Assembly: GCA_010027605.1 (NCBI GenBank)
Contig: RGUW01000003.1
Coordinates: 1-54,059 of the forward strand
Direction of reading: 5' to 3'
Source of the DNA: Synechococcaceae bacterium WB9_2_112
GTDB lineage: Bacteria > Cyanobacteriota > Cyanobacteriia > PCC-6307 > Cyanobiaceae
DNA length: 54,059 nucleotides
This document shows, one piece after another, positions 35,884 through 42,648 of the stretch. A program made the translations under genes and the position numbers. The stretch's first letter is position 1, and every line of letters starts with the position of its first letter. The notes below the pieces were generated by a model. It saw nothing but the letters and a program-made list of their open reading frames with translations. It did no database searches and was not told the DNA's origin.

Positions 35884-36240
35884 TTATTCGACCGTGATGT
35901 CGGTCACGGTCACGGTCTTCTTGGAGCTGCGTGCCCCATTGGCCTTCTTGGTGGGAGCCGCCGCCTGCTGATCGGCGTCGTCGAGTTCGGTGCGGGCTTC
36001 GGCCACCAGATCTCCGAGCGACTCAACGGCTTCGGCAGCGTGGCGGGCCACCGAGCGGGCGGCTGTGCCGGCAGCGCCGGCCACGGTGACGCCCACCTTG
36101 ATGCCGCCCTTGGCCATCGAGCGACCCACATGGTTCATCGAATCGCCGAGTTGGGGATTACCCAGGCGTCGCACCATCGGTGCCAGAGCCACGAGCCCTG
36201 CACCCACGCCGAAGGCCAGGACGGTTTCGAGTTCAAACAC
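35884..36240 (-). CDS. DUF5132-type small protein (A)
   Basis: A 118-residue protein starting at GTG 36240. VFELETVLAFGVGAGLVALAPMV is an N-terminal hydrophobic helix. An amphipathic region follows (SMAKGGIKVGVTVAGAAGTAARSVARHAAEAVESLGDLVAEARTEL), then a charged A/K-rich tail. It matches the DUF5132 pattern and is a paralogue of the second copy in this cluster; even the bases before the start (GATCCGGTGTTTGAACTC against GATCCCATGTTTGAGCTC) are conserved, which fixes this GTG start. Likely a membrane-associated protein with the tail in the cytoplasm. Function unknown. It lies 65 bases upstream of the P-type ATPase on the same strand. Confidence 0.7.
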   Translation of the reverse strand: MFELETVLAFGVGAGLVALAPMVRRLGNPQLGDSMNHVGRSMAKGGIKVGVTVAGAAGTAARSVARHAAEAVESLGDLVAEARTELDDADQQAAAPTKKANGARSSKKTVTVTDITVE

Positions 36241-36309
36241 CGGATCAGAACATGGGCTCTGGCGCGACTTTACGGCAGATTGCCTGCAGATCAGCTCCAT
36301 GGTTCCGCC

Positions 36310-37407
36310 TTGATCACCGAGCCCGCTGCGGCGCGACTGTTGCTGGTCTGTGCTGAGACCGCACCTCAGCGCCGCTGGCTGGTCGAGGAGGCCTTGGCTG
36401 AACTGCTTCACCAGGAGCGTGAGCGCTCCCCGCTGGTGATTGATCTGAGCGGGACGGCTGTGGCGCCTCCGGCACAGGGCTCGGCACCTGCTCTTGATTG
36501 GCATGCCTATGACGGCGAGAGCTGGGCTGAACAGATCTGGCAGCAGCTGCTGCCCGTGCTGCAGCCCTGGTGGGAGCTGCTCGATGGAGCATCTGCGGTC
36601 CCCGAACCTCCAGGTCGTCAGGAGATTCCAGGGCTCGACGCGGTCTTGCGCTGCCTGTTTCTGGCCGATCAATGCGCCGGTCAGAGCACCGCAGAGGCGC
36701 AGGAGATCCTCGTGATCCTGCCGCCGCTGGAGCAGGCGCTGCCGATGCTGCAGCTGGCCTGCCGCGGACCGGATCTGCTCGAGGGACTCTGGCGACCCCT
36801 GCTGCAGTGGTGGAGCCAGACCCGGCAGCGCCTGGCCCAGTTCGAGCTGGTGTTGCGGTTGCGGCTGCCTTCGGCCGACAGCCTGGAACTGGCGGACCGC
36901 TGGCGTGACTGCCTCGAGCGGCTGGCCGAGCGGCTCGATCCGGTGGCGGCGACGGCCGAGGTGCTGCTGGCTGTCGCGGCCGAGCCCGCAGATCTGGAGG
37001 GTCTGGCTGCCCGCTTGGCTGCCCTGCCCCTGTGTGGACTGCCGCGGCTACGGCTCTGGCTCGACGCCAATCTGCCGGATGGGGTTGCGGTTCAGGTGCA
37101 GCAGCAGCTGGCGATGCCCCTGTTGATCGGCTGCCGAGATCGGCAGGGTCTGGATTCGCAGGTCTGGTTGCGCCAGCCGCTGCCGCAGCAGACCGTGCTC
37201 TGGCAAGACCGGCAAGGGCTCAAGTGCTGCAGGCTCTATCTGCCAGGACTGCAGCGCGAGGGCCTGCAGGTGCAGCGGATCGAGCAGATCCTGCAGATCC
37301 GCAGTGCCGGGTTGCGCCTGGCGGTGCCAATGCCCCAGGGATGGTCTCAGCTGGCCTGTCGATCGGCTCGGATCGACTCCCCCTGGCTCGTGATCGACTT
37401 CGGCTGA
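36310..37407 (+). CDS. Degenerate ArsA/GET3-like protein with HSP20-like C-terminal domain
   Basis: About 365 residues. The start is uncertain: TTG 36310 or TTG 36280. The body follows the ArsA/GET3 outline: strand ARLLLVCAET where the P-loop should be, EIPGLDAVLRCLFLADQ, ILVILPPLEQALPMLQLAC (counterpart of the switch DxxPTGxxLRLL) and LPRLRLWLDANLP. The GKGGVGKT P-loop is absent, so it should not hydrolyse ATP. The last 60 residues (CRLYLPGLQREGLQVQRIEQILQIRSAGLRLAVPMPQGW ... SPWLVIDFG) match the small HSP20-like domain appended to bacterial ArsA-family proteins. It is divergent from DUF5132-A and ends antisense to the next gene for 61 bases. Confidence 0.65.
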   Translation: MITEPAAARLLLVCAETAPQRRWLVEEALAELLHQERERSPLVIDLSGTAVAPPAQGSAPALDWHAYDGESWAEQIWQQLLPVLQPWWELLDGASAVPEPPGRQEIPGLDAVLRCLFLADQCAGQSTAEAQEILVILPPLEQALPMLQLACRGPDLLEGLWRPLLQWWSQTRQRLAQFELVLRLRLPSADSLELADRWRDCLERLAERLDPVAATAEVLLAVAAEPADLEGLAARLAALPLCGLPRLRLWLDANLPDGVAVQVQQQLAMPLLIGCRDRQGLDSQVWLRQPLPQQTVLWQDRQGLKCCRLYLPGLQREGLQVQRIEQILQIRSAGLRLAVPMPQGWSQLACRSARIDSPWLVIDFG

Positions 37408-37844
37408 TCGGAAGACGCATCGTCCGAGTCCTTGGGTTCGGGCCGCCAGCCCATCCACCACGCCAGCAGGAAGAAGGGTGTTCCGGGAAGAATCGGCAGC
37501 GCCCAGCCTGCGATTGCCAGTGCCATCAGCAGCTTGATGGTTCGCTGGTGCGACTGACGCAACAGCCTCTGCCATCCCGATGGCGGCGGTTCGGGCAGGT
37601 GGGCGATCGGCTGATCCAGAACGGCGGCCAGCCTGGGCAATGGATCCTCAAGGGGCCGGTCGATCGATCGGCTGGTGATCACCAGTCCGCGGCCCGAGGC
37701 GGCCTCACGCACGATTGCGTCAGGATGCTGGTGCTCGAGCAGCCAGAGCACGCTGCGCATCTGCTCAGGACTCAGCCGCTCACCAAAGTCGATGCGCAGC
37801 CTGTGGGGCAGCTGATGCCGCACCCGCAGCCGTGGAGTCTGCAA
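37347..37844 (-). CDS. HMA-like domain + membrane hairpin protein (2)
   Basis: A protein of about 165 residues, started at TTG 37844 (GTG 37823 is an alternative). The N-terminal RLRVRHQLPHRLRIDFGERLSPEQMRSVLWLLEHQHPDAIVREAASGRGLVITS is an HMA-like domain with a basic PHRLRI strand and no metal-binding Cys. The C-terminal TIKLLMALAIAGWALPILPGTPFFLLAWWMGW is a hairpin resembling DUF454. A Ser/Asp-rich tail follows. It starts five bases after DUF5132-B, so the two are probably one unit. Its last 61 bases are antisense to the ArsA-like gene. Confidence 0.62.
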   Translation of the reverse strand: MQTPRLRVRHQLPHRLRIDFGERLSPEQMRSVLWLLEHQHPDAIVREAASGRGLVITSRSIDRPLEDPLPRLAAVLDQPIAHLPEPPPSGWQRLLRQSHQRTIKLLMALAIAGWALPILPGTPFFLLAWWMGWRPEPKDSDDASSDQPKSITSQGESIRADRQAS

Positions 37845-37848
37845 GGGC

Positions 37849-38142
37849 TCAGCCGTTCTTGGCCGCCTTGGCCTGCTCGAGATCGGCCTTGGCTTCGGCC
37901 AGGAGGTCGGTGAAGCTTTCCCCGGCCTCCGACAGTCCCTGGCCCACGCGGCGCACCAGACCTGAGGAGCGATCGGCGATGCAGATGCCAACCTTGAGTC
38001 CCTGCTTGGTCAGGGAGCGGCCGGCACCGCTGATGGCGTTGGTGATGCGGTGTTCACGGCCGGTGACCGAGGCCACCAGGGGGGCAACCGCAACGAGGGC
38101 GGCACCGACGCCCATGGCGATGAGGGCTTCGAGCTCAAACAT
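37849..38142 (-). CDS. DUF5132-type small protein (B)
   Basis: A 97-residue paralogue of the copy at 35.9 kb: MFELEALIAMGVGAALVAVAPLVASVTG, then GAGRSLTKQGLKVGICIADRSSGLVRRVGQGLSEAGESFTDLLAEAKADLEQAKAAKNG. There is one hydrophobic helix, then a long amphipathic helix ending in charged residues. The ATG at 38142 is preferred over the longer ORF, which runs antisense to the divergent gene. Function unknown; its pairing with HMA-like genes twice in this locus suggests it is a structural or scaffold part of the same system. Confidence 0.7.
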   Translation of the reverse strand: MFELEALIAMGVGAALVAVAPLVASVTGREHRITNAISGAGRSLTKQGLKVGICIADRSSGLVRRVGQGLSEAGESFTDLLAEAKADLEQAKAAKNG

Positions 38143-38213
38143 GGGATCGGAGCAACGGGGAAACAACCGCACTGCCAACTTATCGTTGATGTTGGCATCT
38201 GTCTGCTGCATCG

Positions 38214-39140
38214 ATGGCCGGATCGCTTGAGATCGTCCATGTGTTGCCGCAGCGGGTGCGGTTGCGCTGGGCCGACTCGGTCGATGGCGCAGCACTGGAT
38301 GAGCTCGAGGCTCAGCTGGCCTGTCAGTCGTGGCTGCAGACCTGGCAGCGGCGGCAGGGCTCCCGTTCGTTGCTGCTGATGCTGGTGCCGGGATGTCCGT
38401 TGCTTCGATGGCAGCTGGCGCTGGCGGCACTTGGCTGGCAGCTCGACGATCCACGCCCGCCGGCCCAGCCGCCACCGGCCCGCGCAGCTGACCCCTGGAC
38501 TCACATCAGCCGTCAGTTGGGCGGCAGCATGATCGGCGCCGCCCTGGGGCAGGTGCTGGTGGGTGGTGGCGCCGCCACCGCGGCAGCTGCCCTCGCCGGT
38601 CCGCCGGCGGCGTTGCTGTTTGGCGGTCTTGGTGCCGTGGTGGGCGCTGTGATCGGCTCGATCGCCGGGTCGGCCATTGCCGATGGTCAGGCCACGACGT
38701 TGCCCGACACCCTCGGGCATCTCACCTGGCGCAAGCTGAGCACCCGGATGGGCGAGGAGGCCGGGTCCAGCACAGGCATGGCCCTGGGGGCCGTCTTGGC
38801 CGGCCCGGTCGGAGCCGTGGCCGGGCTGGCGGTTGGCTCGATGGTGGGCGGTCAGCTCGCCAGCGATTTCACCGGATCGGCATCGTCCCGTGCCGCCATC
38901 GGTCAGGGGCGATGGTTTGTCGGCATGGTGCGTGACACATCCGCCGAGACCATGAGTCAGAGCCTGGCTGCCCGCCTCGGCTCTCGGCTCACCGGGGGCA
39001 GTGAGGTCGGCCGCGAGCTGGGTGCCTCCCTCGGCCTGCGTTTGGGGCGCCGCGTCGATTGGAATGCGAGCCTGCATCGTCACCGGTTGGTCCCGCTGCA
39101 GGCTTCGGTGCAGCCTCAGTCCACCAGGCAGGACGGCTGA
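38214..39140 (+). CDS. HMA-like + glycine-zipper protein, calcyanin-like architecture
   Basis: A 308-residue protein. Residues 1-80 (LEIVHVLPQRVRLRWADSVDGAALDELEAQL ... LLLMLVPGCPLLRWQLALAALGW) form an HMA-like domain with a basic strand PQRVRLRW and no CxxC. After a Pro-rich linker come Gly-rich zipper blocks: about 103-158 (GSMIGAALGQ ... GGLGAVVGAVIGSIAGSAIADG), about 183-219 (GSSTGMALGAVLAGPVGAVAGLAVGSMVGGQLASDF) and a weaker third about 250-280 (LAARLGSRLTGGSEVGRELGASLGLRLG). An HMA-family N-terminus with three glycine zippers is the layout of calcyanin (CcyA), but I cannot test sequence homology. It is divergent from DUF5132-B and overlaps the carbonic anhydrase tail by 25 bases. Confidence 0.72.
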   Translation: MAGSLEIVHVLPQRVRLRWADSVDGAALDELEAQLACQSWLQTWQRRQGSRSLLLMLVPGCPLLRWQLALAALGWQLDDPRPPAQPPPARAADPWTHISRQLGGSMIGAALGQVLVGGGAATAAAALAGPPAALLFGGLGAVVGAVIGSIAGSAIADGQATTLPDTLGHLTWRKLSTRMGEEAGSSTGMALGAVLAGPVGAVAGLAVGSMVGGQLASDFTGSASSRAAIGQGRWFVGMVRDTSAETMSQSLAARLGSRLTGGSEVGRELGASLGLRLGRRVDWNASLHRHRLVPLQASVQPQSTRQDG

Positions 39141-39769
39141 AGCGAACCGTCGGCATCGATCTGGCCGAGCCACTCGATTTCGCCGCGGTGCAGGGTGTAG
39201 TAGGCGGCCTCGAGCAGCAGCTCACCTGCCTCCAGCCGTTCGCGCAGGAGCGCGCTGCCCTGCACCAGATGCCGGGCCGCCTGCACGGGGTTGTGGCGAA
39301 AGGCCTTCCGCAGATCGCCCTGCAAGGGCGGGTCGACTTCGTCGAGCCCTGAGCGGATCGTGTGGACCAGATCGTGGAGCTGGGGTGTCAGCTCCCCGTG
39401 GGAGGCATAGGCGGCGGTCACGGCGCCGCAGCCTTCATGACCCATCACCACGAGCAGTGAGATCCCCAGTCCGCCGATGCCGTATTCGAGGGAGCCGATC
39501 GTGGCATTGGTGCAGGCGTTGCCGGCGTTGCGCACCACGTAGAGATCGCCGAAGCCGGCATCAAACAGCAGCTCGACCGGCACGCGCGAATCGGCGCAGC
39601 TCAGGATGGCCGCCGTCGGATGCTGGCCTGACACCAGCTGCTCCAGCCGTTCGTAGGAGGCATGGGGATGGGCTGAGCAACCGCTCAGGAAACGCTCGTG
39701 ACCACTCCTGAGTTCCCGCAGCAGGCGCTCGGCCTGAACCAGGCCGGAGGAACTGATCGGATCAGCCAT
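39116..39769 (-). CDS. Beta-class carbonic anhydrase
   Basis: A 217-residue beta-carbonic anhydrase. The zinc ligands are seen in ILSCADSRVPVELLFD (Cys, with the Asp-Arg dyad) and VVMGHEGCGAV (His and Cys). YVVRNAGNAC and GSLEYGIGGLGISLLVV complete the fold. It interconverts CO2 and bicarbonate. There is no signal peptide and no carboxysome-type extension, so it is probably cytoplasmic or peripheral. It faces the HMA/glycine-zipper gene tail-to-tail with a 25-base overlap, which makes its link with that cluster notable. The start ATG 39769 opens onto a 124-base divergent gap. Confidence 0.92.
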   Translation of the reverse strand: MADPISSSGLVQAERLLRELRSGHERFLSGCSAHPHASYERLEQLVSGQHPTAAILSCADSRVPVELLFDAGFGDLYVVRNAGNACTNATIGSLEYGIGGLGISLLVVMGHEGCGAVTAAYASHGELTPQLHDLVHTIRSGLDEVDPPLQGDLRKAFRHNPVQAARHLVQGSALLRERLEAGELLLEAAYYTLHRGEIEWLGQIDADGSLQPSCLVD

Positions 39770-39806
39770 GGGGAATCAGCAGCGATCGCCACACGCGACA
39801 TGGTGC

Positions 39807-39821
39807 CACGGTTCGGCCGTG
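39807..39821. repeat. Inverted repeat CACGG-N5-CCGTG in divergent gap
   Basis: A perfect 5-bp inverted repeat with a 5-base spacer lies in the gap between the divergent carbonic anhydrase and DUF1345 genes. An operator is possible; with such short arms in GC-rich DNA chance is also plausible. Confidence 0.25.
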
Positions 39822-39893
39822 TTCACAGCGACTGGACGGCTGCAGGTCCACTGACCATCATTCAGGGTGTTTCTGCCTTTCGGAGCCCACGGC

Positions 39894-40580
39894 ATGGACG
39901 GTGCGGCCCCACACCATCCCCGGGTGTTCAGCGATGTGTATCGCGGGCTGCGCGCCCTGTTGATCGGCACGGCGGTCACCGTGGCGTTGATGCGTCGGCT
40001 GCCCCTCGATGAGGCCTTCTCCGTGGGGTTCCTCAGTGGCATGGCGATCGATCTGCTGATGATTGCCCGGATCTCCCAGCACATGAGCGCGATGGCCACG
40101 CGCCAGGTGTTTGCAGGCTGGCGGGCCAATCGCAGCCTGTTGGTGGAGCGCACGGTGCTGCTGGCATTCATGAGCATCGGCCTGCTGAGTCTGTCGGTGC
40201 ATGACGTGCACAGTTCCAGCTCCGCCAGCATTCTGCCGACAGGAATTCGGATTCTTGTTTATTTTGCGGCCCTGTTCACGACCTGGATGCAGCTGCACAT
40301 CGGTTTTGCCATTTACTACGCCAAGCATTACTTCTCGCTCAATCCCACCCCTGCTGCCGATGGACCGGATCCGCAGGGTTTTGTGTTCACCGGTGGTGAT
40401 GAGCCGGTGTTCACCGACTTTCTGTATGTGGCCTTCGCCGTGGGCCTGACGTATGCGATGAGCGATGTGAATCTTGAGGATTCACGCATGCGTCGCATGG
40501 TGCTGTTGCATTCAATCATCAGCTTTCTCTTCTATTCCACCGTGATCTCGGCTGTCCTCAATCTGATGACCACCGGTTGA
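39894..40580 (+). CDS. DUF1345 family membrane protein
   Basis: A 228-residue polytopic membrane protein. DUF1345 is recognised by GFVFTGGDEPVFTDFLYVAFAVGLTYAMSDVNLEDSRMRRMVLLHSIISFLFYSTVISAVLNL. There are about five hydrophobic helices. ATG 39894 is preferred over 39867 because GGAG lies eight bases upstream. The family has no established function. It is divergent from the carbonic anhydrase. Confidence 0.8.
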   Translation: MDGAAPHHPRVFSDVYRGLRALLIGTAVTVALMRRLPLDEAFSVGFLSGMAIDLLMIARISQHMSAMATRQVFAGWRANRSLLVERTVLLAFMSIGLLSLSVHDVHSSSSASILPTGIRILVYFAALFTTWMQLHIGFAIYYAKHYFSLNPTPAADGPDPQGFVFTGGDEPVFTDFLYVAFAVGLTYAMSDVNLEDSRMRRMVLLHSIISFLFYSTVISAVLNLMTTG

Positions 40581-40609
40581 GCTGCGCCTGAGCCTCTGCT
40601 GCTCCTGCT

Positions 40610-41895
40610 TCAGAAACTGAGGTTCACCTGCATGCCTCCGGCTACAACGGCGGCTCTGTTGCTGCCACCCGGCTGCAGGATCCATTGCAGCACCGGTTGG
40701 ATCGACAGCTGGCTGCTGATCGGGATGGTGTAATTGAGTTCCAGCACACCCTCAGGTCGCAGTCCTGGCGTCAATGTCTGGCTGAAGCTGGTGCTGCCGT
40801 AGCCGACCGCCATCACGTCAAGCGGCCGGCCGGGCACCAGTCCCTGAGCCAGCCACCCGCCGGCCAGAAAACTGGGGTTGGGATTGTTCTGCGGATCGAA
40901 TCCCTGGTTGAATCCAAACCAGAGGCGATGGTCGAGACCCAGGGGCAGGGGTGCAGCCAGTGTCAACAGGCCGTACACCACCTGGTTCGGATCGGGGTCG
41001 GTGGTGTTGTAGGCACCGATCTGCAGCAGCGGCGGCGGCAGCTGACGCGCGATGACCTGCTGGTTGTGCAGCAGCGGGCGTCGCAGCGAGACCGATCCCG
41101 GCAGATCGTGCAGGTTCCACTGCACGATCTGCAGACTGCCTCCCACGCTGGGCTGCTGTGGATTGACACCGAACAGGGAGGCGATGCCGTTGACCGGTTC
41201 GAGCCAGAACTGCCCCACCCGCAGTTCGCTGCTCGCTCCCAGTCGCAGGTGGGCCATCGCCCCTGGAGCCGCAAAGGGATTGATCGGCAGTCCGTACGTT
41301 TCGAGGTTCAGTGTGTTGTTCAACACTGAATGGATGTAGCTGTTGAGCACCGGGGCCTGCACAAAACCCGGATTCAGAGCCAGCACACCCGCCTTGAGGA
41401 AGAGCTCCCCGCCGGCGGCCCTGCGCTCGATGGCCGCTTCGGTCAACCACAGACCCACCGGATGGGCCGTGGTCTGCAGCGGGAACGCCGTACCCAGGGC
41501 CTGTCCCAGGTTGGCGTTGCCGCTGAAGGCGGTCAGCTGAAGATTGACGGCCCAGCGGTCGATTTCGCGCCACTGCGGTTTGTCGCGGGTCAATCCGGAG
41601 CTGAACGTGCTGTTCAGCACCAGTTGCTGCATCCAGGAGCCTGCGACGCCCAGGGTCGGGGCCTCCCCCATGACGGGCTCTGCAGTCAGTTCCAGATCCA
41701 TGTCGATCCAGCCCGGCAGACCCAGTCGGCTCTGCAGCGAAGGCCACAGGGGTTGGGGCGCTTGTGGCTGGTCGGCGACGGCGCCAGCGTCTGTGCCATC
41801 GCCGCGGGGACCAGCAGCAGGGCTCCGGCTCGGCGCCACAGCCACCGCCGGCACCGCTGCAGCGACCTGGCCGGCAACCCAATCGGTGGCATCAT
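40610..41895 (-). CDS. OprB-type porin, probable frameshift after the signal peptide
   Basis: The mature region (PQPLWPSLQSRLGLPGWIDMDLELTAEPV ... VVAGGMQVNLSF) is a Gly/aromatic-rich beta barrel of the carbohydrate-selective OprB family, ending in the outer-membrane Phe. No SLH domain is visible. In its own frame the N-terminus has no export signal. In the neighbouring frame, ATG 41895 starts MMPPIGLPARSLQRCRRWLWRRAGALLLVPAAMAQ, a textbook signal peptide, which runs to about 41765 before losing sense. The switch falls around CGCCCCAACCCC. A one-base indel there would join the two. A mutation or a homopolymer sequencing error are both possible. Confidence 0.7.
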
Positions 41896-41919
41896 GCGGC
41901 TGCCTGGGGGAAGCCAACG

Positions 41920-42648
41920 GTGCCGGTCAGTCGCGAGGTTGTGCTCAGGCTGAAGCGTCGGCACCGCGGCTACCTGATCGTGCTGATCACCGAGATCATT
42001 GTGCTGCTGTTGCTGCCGCTCGCCCAGCACGTCAGCTGGTTGCTGTCGGTGCTGATGATCGCCCTGTGCGGTGTTGTGATCGGTTTCGTCAGTCGCTACT
42101 CGGCGTTGCGCCGTACCCGGGCCGTGATCTACGCCCTGGGTGCTCTGGCGGTGCTGATGGAGATCCTCTGGCATCTGGGACTGCGGTTTGATCCAGCCCT
42201 GGGGCGATGGTTGACGATCCCCCATGTGATCGCCTGGTTGGTCTTCCTGACGTTGTCGCTGCTGCGCAAGGTCAGAACGTTGATCAGTGAGCCCTACGTC
42301 ACCACGTCGGTCGTGATGGGTGCAGCCTCCGGCTACCTGCTGGTTGGCATCTCGGGCGGGGTGATGCTGGTGGCGATCGCAGCCCTCAGCCCCACCAGCT
42401 TCTCGGTCGCCCATCAGGCCATGGCAGCCATGACCAACGGCGGTTCCCATTCGCTGGCGGCCGTGGAAGACGCCCCCCTGCTGATGGCGGCTTCGTTCAA
42501 CATCCTGACCACCGTCGGCAGCGCCGTCGTCGAACCGGCCGATGTGCTCGGAGAGGTCGCCGTGACGGTGATCACCGTTGCCGGCCAGCTGTATGTGGCG
42601 ATCCTGATCGCCTTGATTCTTGGCCGTTTTCACCGGCGCCCCCGATGA
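41920..42648 (+). CDS. Ion-channel-like membrane protein with replaced K+ selectivity filter
   Basis: A 242-residue membrane protein, paralogous to the next gene. It has about six hydrophobic segments, a GYLLVGISGGVMLVAIAALSPTSF block, and a pore-loop-like FNILTTVGSAVVEPADVLGEVAVTVITVAGQLYVAILIALILGRF. The K+ filter TVGYGD is here TVGSAV, keeping the pore helix but losing the GYG carbonyl filter. GTG start 41920 is supported by GGGGGA eight bases upstream. It overlaps the downstream canonical channel (ATGA), so the two may assemble together. It is divergent from the porin with under 25 bases between starts. Confidence 0.75.
   Translation: MPVSREVVLRLKRRHRGYLIVLITEIIVLLLLPLAQHVSWLLSVLMIALCGVVIGFVSRYSALRRTRAVIYALGALAVLMEILWHLGLRFDPALGRWLTIPHVIAWLVFLTLSLLRKVRTLISEPYVTTSVVMGAASGYLLVGISGGVMLVAIAALSPTSFSVAHQAMAAMTNGGSHSLAAVEDAPLLMAASFNILTTVGSAVVEPADVLGEVAVTVITVAGQLYVAILIALILGRFHRRPR

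Noticed and set aside
38214-39140. Outright naming of this gene as ccyA (calcyanin)
   Set aside because: Only domain layout supports it by eye; glycine zippers are low-complexity and could converge, so no gene symbol was given.
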